DNA of 64,000 nt from Paragonimus skrjabini miyazakii (lineage: Eukaryota > Platyhelminthes > Trematoda > Plagiorchiida > Troglotrematidae): positions 54,413 to 118,412 of the forward strand of contig JTDE01001947.1 of assembly GCA_014338405.1 (NCBI GenBank), in the 5' to 3' direction. The position numbers and the translations under genes are program-made. The notes under the pieces were generated by a model. The model searched no databases and was not told the DNA's origin. It worked only from the letters and a program-made list of their open reading frames with translations. Of this stretch, positions 1-13,564 are shown piece by piece. Positions within the stretch are counted from its first letter, which is position 1. Every line of letters starts with the position of its first letter.

Positions 1-3000
1 GTAGGTCTGTTAACATAATAGAAAGCGTTACCACATAGGGTTCCTACAAACAACGCTTTGGTCAACATTTATATGGTTCTTGGGATTTATTGTTTCACAA
101 AATTGTGTATCACAAAAGACATTTAGTAGCGACGGTTATACTATTCGATAAAAATTTGGCAATGTGGAAGAAATGACCATGTTCTATTAGTGGGCCGTAA
201 AGGTGTTAATGTTCTCTCAGCCAACCAAACGTGACTAGGTAAAACAGACAGCAATATACGAGAAAACCGCTTACATTGTACGTTGCGTTTTCAGCTGAAA
301 CAAATCGAACTAGAAAAGTGCTTGTAGGATTTTATTGTGCAGGTCCTGATAAATGTTACGACTGTCGTGTTTCAGCACATTTTTACTTAATTTCATAGAT
401 GCTGGTGACATTATGTTCATGTTTTTCGTATAACAAAAACCATAATATTAGTGTGATGCCCACCAGCTTTGTGACCACGAAGAGATTGACTACGGACAAC
501 GATTATTTATAGCTGGAAGACAAGACAAAATCATATCAACGTGTTGGTGTCAACGGATATTATTCCACACCGCAATCAACCGTTTTCTGGAGAATCGAAG
601 TAAACATCAAGGTGACTGGCAAATCAGTGAGCCAGAATACGTTTCGAACGTTTTGAAATCACCCGGCTTTACTTGATCTTTACTTGAACTCCTTTAAAAT
701 AGCGAGTAAGGAGTTTCCTACATTGGTGCTGGCTTATTCGTAACACATCAATCGTTCCTTCTTACTTAAACTGCGTGTGTGATCTACGATGCCATCTTCT
801 GAGAAAGCCGAAATTTTTGATTTCAGCAGAATTTCCTCAAGACCTTTCAAAAGCAACTTTGTAGAGTTGGATCTTTCCGTCAGTTGCCTCCGTCAAGTAC
901 CTGCAACATCCTCCTCAGTCTGTGGCTTGAAGTGAATGACCTCTAAACGGAGTAAGCAGATATGAATTAATTCGGTGTTCAAATGAAACCCAAAATACGT
1001 GGTATGCGGGCATTCATGTTTGGATTAACATACATCACACTGCAATACTTGGTGCCATTAGCACGCGGGTTGTGTTGTATTTCATTCAAACAGAAATTAA
1101 TTTACGCTGACGCATTTACTTTGTATTCATCAATATGGACACGTCTGTGAGCACGTTGCCGGCACACATGATAACAACATACGGAAATACGCAGCAACCT
1201 AAAATCAAATTAATTGGGCATACTGGATGAAGTTCTTCACTTCAGCTGAGTCCTCGTTCGAAAATGTTTCCCTATGTTGTGATATGGCAGTTGAAATATT
1301 CGAAGCTTGCAGGGTGTAGGGGACGGTTGATGAGATGTGAGCATAGTCTTCGGCTTGTAGTCCGTTTGTTGTGTGAAAACGTACAAATCTTGGATTGTAA
1401 AGTCCACACCGCTGGACCGTGTACCGTTCGGCTCGTTTGGCAACGCCAAGACTATTTGTTACCCACTATGGTACACAACACTCAACAGTCATTCTTCTTG
1501 ACGAATCTCACAGAGCTATATGTTGAAAGATGAGTAGTTGTTGGGGTAGTGTTCATGGCTATGAGCAGTGCCAAACAATGAATAAGGTAGTGTACTTCGA
1601 GAGAAGACACATATTGCTGACGGAGTTGGAGCCGCTGGCCAATTCGGGTTTTCCATGTCAGGCACTATGTTATGCCTTGGCCGAATGGACAGCCATTTTC
1701 TAGTTCATATCATTCATTGGAGTGTGAGACACAAAGTTACCAGCGTCAGATAACGTTGCATACTGGATGCGCACATGACAACTGTAACAAGTTAACGATC
1801 ATCTGAGAAAAACATCCTTATGTGGGAACCACAGAAAACCTTATGTATACCCGCCGTGCTACACAATTTTAAAGGCTTCGATCAATATTACTGATTCGGA
1901 ATCAAGGAAACACTGATTCTGAAGCGTAGGAAGCGATTCCTTTGGTGGAATCATCTGTCAGTATAATTTCTCAGAAACACCCAATTCATCAGGTTTGAAC
2001 CATCAACAGGGTGAGTGATATAATCCCTGTAGACGTACTGCTTGTGGCCATTCTGGTAATGTTTTAGCCGCTTCAAGATTGTTGTCCTAACCTAGAGGCA
2101 CTCGCACTGAGCACAGTTTGAAACTACCGAACTTTGTTGTGTTGTTTTGTAAGTTAATTTTAAATAATAGGCATATTTTTGGATGCTTATATGTTGTTCC
2201 TTAAAGGACAATGGGCTACTCCAGTACGTTTCGACAAACCCTGATTTACTGATATGAAAACTCCAGATTACATTTGTGATTCTGTGGTACATTATACAGT
2301 CTAATACAGTGCAACTCAAAGGAATTCTGTCTGAACATTATAGGTTAATTTGGTAAGTTCTGTACAGTGATCCGTTGCCATGTTCTCAATTCATAATTGT
2401 AATCTGTTTTGGCCCGTCCAATACACTGAGTATCCCTTTTATTGGAAACTATATCTCAGTATCGAGAAGTTTCTTGTCCAAACTGAACATTTACTTATAA
2501 ATCTACCTATGATGCTATGTCGCATACTAATATGTTTCAGATGGTTGATAAATTAGAATCTGTTTTATCAAAACTAGCAGTATATATAAAATAAAAGTGA
2601 TATACGAATATACAAAATGTCTGGCAAAGCATATCAGGTGTCCTTAGGTGCTGCGCAATATTTCAATATATACATGAGAATAAACTGAGTATCGAATGAA
2701 TCTCAAACCACTTTAATCCAACCCATCCTGACTATCACAGGTTGGAATGGGACTGCACATTTTGTTTAATTTACACTGATTTAATCTACGATTTTCATTT
2801 ATCGGTAGTGTTAGGTGAATTTCTGTCCGCATATATTACAACTTTCTAGTGGACACGAAATTGTACTCACCGTTACTAATCCAGTCATTCAGACACATCA
2901 GTAATAGATAAACCTAGTACCAATCTACAGGTCAGTAAGCCTTTGGAGACTGATGATAGATCCGCGTGTGTTGGTGCATTTGTTAACTCGTATGGAAGTG

Positions 3001-6000
3001 ACTCGCAGCAAATTACATATTCAGCCTGCACCAGCAATCCAGACGTCATCTCTCAATGGTACGCTCCTTTGTGCATGTATATAATTAGATAATGTCTAAG
3101 CTAATGTATGAACTTTTACACTGGTGTCAAAGATTTAAATTCATGATTGGTCTCAACTACTGCAAACGTAGGTGAACTGTCTAACACAAGCGAACCACGT
3201 GACATGGTTTCTGAATTCATTCCGTGCAAACGAGATTATAGAGCACCGATGTGATCGCCGTTAATGCAGTAATAAACGGCACATATTTTATAATACGAAA
3301 CTTTGCACGCATCTTGGATAAGGTTAAATAGTCTTATGGTTATAGCTCCAATGTCTTATGATTATACACTTCTCATCAAACTGAGTAAGGAAATTATAGT
3401 ATTTACCGTACAGAATGTGATCAACTTATACAGATTGTCATTGTAGGTAACAGACTCACAGCATATCCAATTGTACAAAGTGAAGTTACGTAACGTCCAG
3501 TTTGTATAATCTGCATAACTTTTACTCTAAGTTACTAAAACTGAGTCACGGTAACCGAGGGCATTTGTCTATATCACAAAATATCCTAATACAAGCTTCA
3601 TGGAGTGCCACTTCTGAATCTGCAATCAATTTGTTATCTGGATCCAACTCGTAGGCTTTGTGAAGCCCCATGTTGAGATTGTGTCATTCGGTGAAATGAA
3701 GTGGCTTCAGTTTAATTTCTGAAAACATATGAACCCTGTTGAATTTCAGAAGAGTGATGTCTTATTCAAAATGATCTAGCTTAGAAGATCTCATCAACGC
3801 GTGATGATGGAGCTAAGCCATACTACTGTGGTGAGAAGTGAATTTCAGTTTTCAACTTTCGTTTTGATTAATCATTAGGTAATACATTTTTAGGCGAAGT
3901 CGTAACCTTCAGGTTTCTCTTAAAACTGAGCCGGTAAGTATTGTCTTGGTCATCTATTAGGAGCACTGCATTCCCAACGGTCCTAGAGGTTTCCACAGAT
4001 AAGACAAGTTTGGCAGCACTAGCAAAACAGTTCATGAAGCCTAGCTGTGGGTGAAGAAAAGTTCAAGCGTTGAGGTATGTGTGTACAACAGATTTGACAG
4101 TTTGCATGGAGCTTTATGTGCAACGTTGTGCTGTTTCTCTTTGGATAGAAAGCGATCTGTACTTTACATCAATTATTCAATCGAAAAGTCGATTGACGTT
4201 AGCTACTCACCAGACTGACATGGAGTGATGTGAAAGCACTCAGTCACAAATATGTCAGATTTATTTGAGAAACCAATTTTCCGGAATGTTGCCCTACTAT
4301 TAATTAAATACTGACCGTCTATCAATTTCCTTCTATACCAGGTATTTTTAATGCCCATTACAAATGGATTTCAACAATCGTGACTATTTTCATCCTATGC
4401 TGTTTGCCGAAACGTTGAGCTGCATTTATTCAGCAACAACGGGATAAAACAGTATGAGAACCCACAGTGTTCATAACAAATGAATTTTGTAAGGACGCGA
4501 CCGTGAGGAAAATCTACACAGGCTTGTTGAATTTCACGTCGAATCTACTGCCCGCAAATCTGAGGCAATTGTTTCGAATGTTCGAACTAGAGTAGACATA
4601 TGAATGGAGACTTTATGGGGCATTTTACAAAGCGACTCCATTGAGTTTCGTGGTAACTTGTAATTGCAGTCGGTGTTGGGCTATCCGTCACGATAAATGA
4701 TGCTCGCAGCCGTAGGCGGCAGGCCAGAGAACCTCGGTCTAATTATTTACTCGTTTTCGTTTCCACAACACACTGCTTTCAGTAGTCGCAATATGTCTAT
4801 TGAGAACAGGTAGACTAATCGGAGGCATCGGTTACGGAATCGACATTCAAATCTGATGGACCAATGGTTAATACCTGTAATCAGTGTTTTAGGTCATGTA
4901 CGGTTTTGCTAATTATATTACAGGTTTTTTCAACAAAGAAAAGTGTGCGTAACAGAACTCACTATGTCTACGTTCATCAGAGACTTAGAGTAAGCCGGTC
5001 ATTATTCATATTGTGGAATCTGTCTGGCACATTCATACCACATAATCAGAACCTCCTTTGGCGATGATCTGTGTTTTACCATATTGTATATTTCACCTTG
5101 GTTGATACACCTTGGTTAACACAACATCCGGAGCGGCTGTGAAATGGTAACGTCGGTTTGATAAAAGTAGTAGCCAAAATTGTGGTAGGATCCAGTTCCA
5201 TGGAATTAGTTATACACAAATCAGGATGTAGGGCACAAAATTGACACAAAATAGGACACTATATCACGCTGTTACACAGGTAACGAAAATGGAGTCATCC
5301 ATTAATGATGGCAGTCTTCCTCAGGACATTCAGCACTGATATATATAATTATGCGAAGCATACACTAATATAAATCGTCGATCTATTGCAAGTGACTATA
5401 TAAAAATGCTGAATGTGAAATAAAGTGAAAGTTCAACTTTTGTTCATGCAAGGTGCAAATCTTGGCAGATACCGTCATTATGTACTCAAGAAAATAAGTG
5501 ACCAGATGAGTTCACCGTATGTAAGGTGAGTAAACGATTAGTGAGTGATATAACTGACTGTAATAATCTTCACTGGTGTTAAGTAACGTCTTGTTTACCA
5601 TCGAAACAAAATGTCTAGTGAATTTTACCGTATACAAGCGGAAAGATTGATCGTCCATTGAAATGAGTTTTGGTAAATGAATGAACGATAACATTAATTG
5701 ATAAGCGTAATCATCTTGACTTATGTTCATTAAACCGTCTGTATAATGATTACTGTGGAAAAAATAAATTACACTTAACATGAAGAGCATGTCTTTAGGA
5801 CAAGATTGGTGAAATTGACAAAAATAGCATTTCACTGACTTGTACGACAGACCAGTTAAACGTGACACAACCACGTTTCTGTCTGGAAAATAGGCTAGCT
5901 AATGAATTCCTGCGTTGATTGGGGCAGATGTCGAAAAATGGCTAACTTAATCAACAGATGTAGCAACAGGATCGAACACATATAACAAGCCTCATACCAC

Positions 6001-6886
6001 CGTGGATGAATTTTCTGTGTTGAAGACTATGAGATCGGTGTACATTATAGAATTATACCAAAAGCCCATGGAAGTCAGATCATAATTTTGTGGCATTTCA
6101 TTCGAACGTATCAACAACGGAAGACAATGCATTTTTGCTTCAAAGTGGTATACAAAATAAAATTTTTTGAAAAACGGAATTTTTCATCTTACTATGTGAT
6201 ACTGGCTCAAATAAATGGTGGATGATTTCCTAAATTTATCGGACTGTTAAGTGATGAGTAGAATCTTATGGTATTCCATTGGTAATGGTTGTCCACGTGC
6301 AGGCAAATATTTTAGAACCAACGACCATAAAGAGAAGAATGTATCCACATCCCCGCCTGGGGATTAAAATTGCAGAAGGCTCTAATTTAGGTTAGGGTGT
6401 AAATAAGACATGTCAAATGGCGTCATGAGGAGCCTAGATGTGATACCTAATTTAGAATGGAAACCACAATGGCAAATGTAAATGCCAAAGCCACAGAATT
6501 CAGCAAGCCTACATTGCCAACGATGGGAAGCAAAACTTTCATAGCCAACGTTGTTCAGCTCTTTGTAGAACTGAAATATATAAATGTACACAAAGAAAGA
6601 TTCAATATGATGTCTTTAGTATCTTTCTGAAGCCCTTCAGCCTGCAGTGTGATGCGTAAAGTAGTTTCGAGGCTTATAGTTACATGTTTTACTTAGGTTA
6701 TTAGAAATGTCTGACGACTGTAAGATGCCTGCCAAAAAACACAACTTATCGCTTGCACGCCAGTTGACGGTTAGTTTGTAACCTCCCTAGCTAACTTTCC
6801 GTTTCAGTTCCGTTCATGGCGTCATACGAGATGACTAGTACAATCCGTTTGATAAATATTCGTCTTCTGTATCCAGAGACAAGTTT
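1..6886. other. No recognisable gene, 1-6.9 kb
   Basis: I find no protein family, RNA gene or mobile element here. Open frames are short and scattered on both strands. The longest is a 120-codon frame on the minus strand at 5512-5874; I do not recognise its translation and see no splice or promoter context that makes it convincing. The stretch reads as AT-rich intergenic or intronic DNA. A very short exon of an unknown gene could be hidden here and would not be seen by eye. Confidence 0.5.
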
Positions 6887-7205
6887 AGAACAGAGTGACT
6901 CTGTTCATTCTCTTTTCGAAATGATCGGGCTGGCTGAACACTATTCATACAAGGTTGTGTTTGAGCGTTCTGATTTGATTATTCGGTCGTGCCTATTGTG
7001 AGGTTGCTGACGTTGTGAATAACACGTTAGTCTCACAAGCACGGGGGTCGGAGTGCAAACTCCGATCCGGACAAGGATATGCACTACTGATGAGCTCTAA
7101 TAAGAGCGAAACTCGAGTCTAGTGCTTCTTTTTGAAGTTGGCTAGCTGAGAGGCTTATCTGAATGCAAAGGCCGCGACCGAGTGTGGGTGGTGTTCCATT
7201 TTGAA
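6887..7205 (+). mobile_element. tRNA-like SINE with intact hammerhead (copy 1)
   Basis: This copy aligns by eye with the elements at 34.3 and 36.0 kb from the GAACAGAGTGACT region through to GGTGGTGTTC near its right end. The shared landmarks are TTGAGCGTTC, ATAATTCGGTCGT, the tRNA-like segment, the hammerhead, and a tail in the order GGC, GAC/TAG, TATGGGG, GCGAC. The tRNA-like part (about 6998-7075) has decayed: neither the A box nor the B box is a good match, unlike copies 2 to 4. The ribozyme that follows is complete. No terminal inverted repeat is visible, so the ends are approximate. I infer that this is an older insertion of the same family. Confidence 0.75.
7081..7125 (+). ncRNA. Minimal type I hammerhead ribozyme
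   Basis: Every core position is present. Stem I is GCACUA (7081-7086) pairing perfectly with UAGUGC (7120-7125). The first core is CUGAUGA (7087-7093). Stem II is GCUCU (7094-7098) pairing with AGAGC (7103-7107), closed by loop AAUA. The second core is GAAA (7108-7111). Stem III is only two pairs, AC with GU, around a UCGA loop (7113-7116). Cleavage would follow C17 at 7119. The two-pair stem III with a four-base loop is the design of the schistosome Sm-alpha hammerheads. Such a ribozyme often works best as a dimer; activity here is inferred from sequence only. Confidence 0.88.
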
Positions 7206-8029
7206 AATTTGAAATTTTACTTATCTTTTCTGGTTAATGCGCGTGTGAAAAATGCGACTTACTGCACCATGCATCAGATTGTTCGGTTCGTTCGAATATT
7301 TGTTCTTTTCCTCAAGTTATGAATTTATAATATAACTGTGAGTTACCATTTTTAAATGCTCCGTCCGTCCATGTATTTTGAATAGATTCATTGTCCATTA
7401 TGTGTCATAATTCATCGGATGCTTCGGTCAGTGCACTGACCGTAACTTTCGTGCCCATTTGACAGACTAAACCTACAAGGTGACTTGCGCAACTATCAAC
7501 GATACGACGGAATGCTTCGAGGCTAACTGGTTTTTGTCATGTAGTTGCAGCACTCTTACCTTACATCTGTGACGAAATGAACGATATTCTGCAGTTACCG
7601 AACTCTAAGAAACCATACGTATGACTAAAACTACCAGCAGTTAAACGCAGTTCGTTTGTTTGACCGCCAATACATTATTTAACTTTTACGCTTGACTAAG
7701 GTCTGTGACCATTACTGGTCGCAGCTCCCTCGCCACCCAAATCGGCTAGCAGGCATGGGACTAGTGGGAGAGGTTTCCTTGAAAAATGTAGCTTTAGCAG
7801 TTGACTGGGGATACACAAATCATCTTTATCGCAACCACCCTCATCAATCACCCTTGAAAAATATGGCACTAGAGACAGTATCGTCTGGTCAAAAAAACGA
7901 AGAACCCCTTGACTGATGACGCCTCCAGTTGCCACAGTGTGTTAAGGCTCTAACAAATCAAATCCGTTCAACTTTCTAGTTAACAAGCTTACGGCTGTTT
8001 TCCGTCAGCCTTCATCTCAGCCTGCCGTT
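7206..8029. other. Spacer before the Gypsy remnant
   Basis: No domain is recognised. Overlapping open frames near 7692-7935 on both strands sit just upstream of the reverse transcriptase remnant and could be residue of gag or protease, but I see no zinc knuckle or DSG/DTG motif to support that. Confidence 0.35.
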
Positions 8030-10610
8030 AGGGCTCCCATGCGACATTGCACAGTTGCGGTTGCCGCCGGTGTTTGTCAAAGTTCCTAGATTGACAGCAG
8101 ATAATCCAAAGATAGATCACGTCGAATTAGAGCAAATTCTTGAATTTGGACTCAACCGTTCGTTCAGGAGCCCCTGGACTTTATCGCTGCATGAAGTGCA
8201 TAAAACTTCGAGAGACTAGAGTCAATGTGGAGAATAACGTTCCCTTGATAATCTCATGGTATCTGATAGATGTCAGATTCTGCATATGCCGGTCATTGTA
8301 ATCAGTCTTCATGGCATCAGTATATCCTCAATAATCGATTTGGTACAGGCTTATACTCAGGTCATATTTGCTGACGGAAATACCACTATGACGGTTGTCA
8401 GTATTTCGTTCGATTTGTCTCACTTTATGCTTACGCCGCTTCGTCCACCAAACGCCGTAAAAAAGTTTTAACGTTTTCTTGACGATGTCATCCGGGATTG
8501 GGTTTCGTCCACCCTCACACTGACGACTCACTAGTTGCAACTGCTTCCGAAAAAGAACAGCCGATACATCTAGGACAGATTAGAAAACTATTAATAGAAA
8601 GAATTGTGGTTCTTGCATACTCACGTCAAGGTATTTAGGACATTACGTTGATCAGTGTGGCATTCGGCCGCCGATCCATAAGGTAGAAGCATAAGATAGA
8701 AACATCCCCCATCCAGCAATAATCAGTGCAATCCATCCAATTAGAAGAGGTTGATTACTTATTACAGGCGGCCTATACTGCAGTAGGCACGGCTCATTTA
8801 ACACTCAACCGATTTACTCCGTGGTCTGATCAACGCGGCAGTTGAGTCATTTGCAATATTTAGAAGATCGTTTGACCGTATACGGGGTGCATTAGCCAAT
8901 GCCTTCATCAACTCAGCCGCCGAAGTATTATTACTGCTGACGCCTCGGATATAGCACTTGGCATCCGTCTCCACCGGGACGTCGATGGACGTTGAAACAG
9001 AAACGCTTTCTGTTTCAAACCTCTATATTCAGCTGAAACAAGGCATAACACGCTTGGTGGTCATTTGTTAGCTGCCTATGTGGCCATTGGTCACTGTTAA
9101 CACATTCTCGAAAATGATGCCATGATTGTCACCGACCGTACACCGTTGATTTTTTTGTCCGCAGTAGATCTGATGGATATTCGCCCCACAATGCTGAAAA
9201 TTTAGACTTCGTGTCTCAGTTTTCATCAGATATATATCACGTTTCTGGCAACGATAACGTTGTGACTGATACTTCAGCGCAAGTGTCGGTCTAGCTGGTC
9301 ACGAGTTGAGTAAACACCATGGCCGAAGCACAAAGTTTGGAGGCTGGTTGCAACGTTTTCTGGCGACAGTTAGCTCTGCCTCTCATGAATTAACTTTTAT
9401 CAGCATCTGCGGGCACGATTCTCTGCGACATATTAATTAGATGTCCCTGCCCATTGGTTCCGACACTTTTTGACAGCATGCGTTCAACGCATTACACAGC
9501 ATCATTTATCCAGGTGTCCCCACCACGACCAAGCTAACTTTAGGTAGATACGTTTGATCCATTATGTAAAAGAACGCCAGAAGCCGGGCGTGCGCTTGTT
9601 TGACTTGTCAGCAGGTTATAATTCGTCTTCATTTTACAATCAGGTAGGCTGAAATCCTTCAGCATCCTCTTGTCTGTCGCACACACACATGGATAGCGTT
9701 GGACCCCTGCTGCCGTCTAATGATATGTTCCGTCTCTTCATAGTGATCGATGATTTCGTTTGGCGTATCAAAATTATCCCGTTATCAAGCGTAACCGCTG
9801 AAGTGGAATCGCAACTGTTCGTCGATCTTCGGGTTGTATTACACGGATGTCCAGCCGATGTGATAAATGATCATGATGCGCAACTCGGGAGCGGTTGCAT
9901 TTCGGAAACGCTGCACACCTTTGAATATTACCGCCTCCGTACTAGGACTTATCATCTAGTTGAAGATGGAATGATTAAACACCTTCGTAAGTAAATTGAA
10001 GCAGTGCTCAACGCGGTCGACTCTGTCCACTACGCGGTAGTTCTGCCATTGGATCCGTCAGACATTAATGTGATCCTTAAATCCGGCGTTCACGATCCCA
10101 GTGTCGAACAGCCTTATAGCCAACCATTCATTTGTTGATCACTTTTTAACTGCCAAATATCACTCCAGGTAAGATGCTTCGTTTGGTAGACAACTGGCCA
10201 TCGAGATACACTGATCTTTATCAGACGCCTGACAAAAAAATCATGGGGCTTTCTCTCACATTTCTTCAATTAATGTACATCTTACGCGTAGATAGTCAGC
10301 GACGTCCACTCGAAAGTCCTTATGAAAGGCTGTTCAAAATGGTTTAAATGAAAGACCGCGTGTATATCATAAACTACCCAGGCAAATGCAAAACTAGATC
10401 TATCAACTGCCTTTAGTCTGCTGACTGTGATTGCCAAGAAACTTTTTCTCACTCGAGTTTTCCTCATCCTCCACCCAGCCCTTGGCTGATGGCACTCTTA
10501 ACAGTAGCTCGAATGAATCTATCCAGAAAAACTTGGAGTCTACAACCTCATCGTAGACCATTTCTCGCAATGGACGCACATTGCACTGGCGGGAGCTTCT
10601 CTTAAAACGA
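8030..10610 (+). pseudogene. Ty3/Gypsy LTR retrotransposon pol, decayed
   Basis: Domains of a Ty3/Gypsy pol occur in the right order but in shifting frames with stops. The N-terminal reverse transcriptase is at about 8040-8210 (words like VFAKFRRL, EQ-LEFGL-RP, SPW). The palm is at about 8320-8530, including SIIDL-QAYTQ, NAVKKF-RFLDDVIRD and the catalytic YIDD box, here HTDD followed by LVATASEKEQ. RNase H begins TADASDIALG near 8935 and continues with LAAYVAIGH and VTDRTPLIF. A zinc-binding HHCC-like region lies at about 9400-9620 (HAFNA-H, ACLTCQQ). The integrase core follows at 9689-9994 (VGPLLPSNDM, VIDDF, IPLSSVTAE, GCPADVINDHDAQ). The chromo-like C-terminal region (LESPYERLFK) is at about 10310-10420. 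It is an old, inactive insertion. I could not place its LTRs. Confidence 0.85.
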
Positions 10611-13464
10611 TGGTAGCCTATGCAATAACAGTGTTACAAAGCATGTCATTAATCATTGTGTCAATGCTCGACATCCTTCGTTTCATTTCCTTTCGTTTAG
10701 TTTTGTTTGCCCGACGTAAGGGTGAGGCATGTTTAACAACTTTCGACTATGACTATCCCTGATTCCGCATTTGTTTTCGCTCGCGGAAGTTCTATGGAAG
10801 CCCCAGCCTAAGCACGTATTTGCAATCCTCTCAGTGGATTTCAAGGAAGACAGTTGAATAGGATCCCGTCGGGAACTATGGACGCTAGTATTCCTCCATC
10901 TGCAGCGTTTGGGAGTTGCCATATCATTGGCAGGCCGATCGAATATCAGCTGGAACGGCACAACCAGACCAGGTCAATGGTGACTGGCTCTAGTTACCCT
11001 GATCAGGATCAAAGGGTTGTTTCCACAGTAATCTTCTACTGGGAGCTGCATAACGACCCATTAATTTCTTTGGCTTGCTGGTAGTATGATGTACAAGTTA
11101 ATTTCAATGGGTATACTTGTATATTGAACCTAGATAATTATGAAAGTTCGAATGATGTATGCTGTCCGATTGTGTGCTTGCATTCCAACACACTGTATGA
11201 TGCCAATAAAAAAATACACATTCCTCGTTCACCAGCTCGTTGATTACAGCTTTCCAGTATCTCTTGCTAACATTTTGTTCCGGTGCCGTTCATAGTATAA
11301 CCTGACAAACATTCGTTCTCCGTTCTCAACGGTTTTTATCTAGACATTCTGTCTGAGTAACGCGCACCCGGGGTAAGCGGATTAGTGCGGGGTGCACTAA
11401 GGTCCAGCTGATCTGTTTTAACGATGGTCCGACCAGTTGTTACAAAACTATGAAATAGTTTTAGCATTATATTGAATGAAAGTATCAGGTAACTGTAGGT
11501 GAATGTTAAATCCTTCAAACTATAATCAGGTAAATAGCTGACAGGACAAATCAATTTTGTTGTTACAATCAATATTTTGTTCAAAGGCGACAAACACGGT
11601 TGAGGACCATTCAGCGAGCCATTCCGCATTGGCAAATCTTAGTTTATTGAACTTTTCCTTGAACCTCGACGTGTTTCAGTCACAACTGATAGATAATCAA
11701 TTCCACAAAAAATGTGACGCCAAAATCACTGACAGAAACTCATAACCGTTTAATTAGCACTCACCCATCCAATAATTCATGTGGTGCATGCCGTTGTAAC
11801 GTTATTTCATGCTGGTGAAGGGTACATCTAAATGGCACCTGTGGGTACTAAATCTGATCAGGTCGTCAAGGGATAATAAATGTTGCATCAACCTGTGTTT
11901 ATTCATGAAAAGCTCCATTATCTTTGCATAGTGTTGTTCTGCACACTATGGTTCTGCAGTATGCCGCTAGAAAATCTAAATTCGACCTACCAAAAAGTAG
12001 ATGAGTTTGTTAAGATTAGAGTCCATCCACTATCTACTGATGTTAATGCTGGAAGGTGTTTGTGCAAGCCTGTTAGCCGTCAGCATATCTTCACGCTCTG
12101 TGGCCATTCGTTTGTTTCAGGTTGACTTCAGATGAGAAGTAATTGATTATACGATAGCGATACAACCACCACTCATCAATTGTCTGTGAGAACTTCGTAT
12201 TGAGGAGAACAACGGATGATGTTAAACATACGTTTTAGAGCAACGGGCATCGAGCAAATCACGTGGACTGATATAATACCAACTGTATATCTTCTTGCTA
12301 GAAGTATTTTCAGCGATCGAATATGTTCATAGTTTGATGACGTATCTATCGTTTAACAAATTGGTTGTTGAGTAGTTATGAAGCCCGAATGTTACGAACA
12401 CTTCAAGAATTTCCAAATAATAATAACCACGAGTTGCCACCTAAGCACAAATATCGGCTAATAATTAAAATATTACAGTCAACCAATTTATTTTCACCTT
12501 TAAACTGCCTAATATGTCGGCCTCAGGGAACCAAATTGTTTATACCATCCATAACCTGTTCGTCCTCTTTAGATTATCATCCGGTTGCTCTCATCTGTGA
12601 AAATATTACCGTTGGTTTTTCGTAAGCCGCTTGGCTGGTTCGAATGCCTCAACATGGAATATCAGTTGTAGCGGTCTAATTGACCAAACCGTTTAAAAGA
12701 ACCTCATGTTATTCCCCTACTTAGACGGGCAAGACGCAGTGATTTTGTAGAAGGACGCTTCGAATTGCAGTGTTGTTGCATAGACTTAGTTTTGTGATGA
12801 AGATGGGTTGTGTTCCAACGTTCGCCCTCTGGAAAACTGTTCACCACAGCAAAGTCATGGAACTTCTGCTCTCACATCTTCTATACTTCAATCAGTCGGC
12901 GTTTGTCCGTTACATCAAAGCCCTAGAAGAAATATTTGCGTTCACACTTAGTGAACTGCATTGAAGTCAACTCTTAGGCTCCCTAATGTTTGCTGCTTTA
13001 ATATCGTATTCTTAGCCGCTGTGCAGAAAATCATAATGACAGTGGTCTAGGCGGAATTAATTAATTTCAGTTTATTAGAATACAATGCTCTTGTTGCATA
13101 GAATCAACGACGTTCCCTTTAATAATTCCTATTCGTTGGCAAACGTGCTACGTTCTAACTGTTTGTTGAAGCCATCATGGCTAGGTAGTTGGAATGTGAT
13201 TGTTCCACTTAGTTTGAACAAATTGGTATTTTTATCTGGTCAGCGGTCGGTCTATATTGACCTTGTGATAGCCTGTCACTACGACTGTGAGATTTCGATG
13301 GCCAACCAAATTGTTAACTACAGCAAATATTATTGGAATATGTGAAAAATATTTGTGCACCTGTTCAATATATTAGCTTGCATTGGTTTGACTACAGGAG
13401 TTTGACTGCACGTTTGCCACTTTTGTATTAATCATAAACTGATCATTTGCTAAACAGAAGTTTA

Positions 13465-13564
13465 NNNNNNNNNNNNNNNNNNNNNNNNNNNNNNNNNNNN
13501 NNNNNNNNNNNNNNNNNNNNNNNNNNNNNNNNNNNNNNNNNNNNNNNNNNNNNNNNNNNNNNNN
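13465..13564. other. Assembly gap, 100 N
   Basis: Exactly 100 N bases, the conventional placeholder for a gap of unknown length. The flanks show no obvious repeat. Confidence 0.99.

Noticed and set aside
5512..5874. 120-codon minus-strand frame as a gene
   Set aside because: No recognised domain, no supporting splice or promoter context; such frames are expected by chance in 64 kb.
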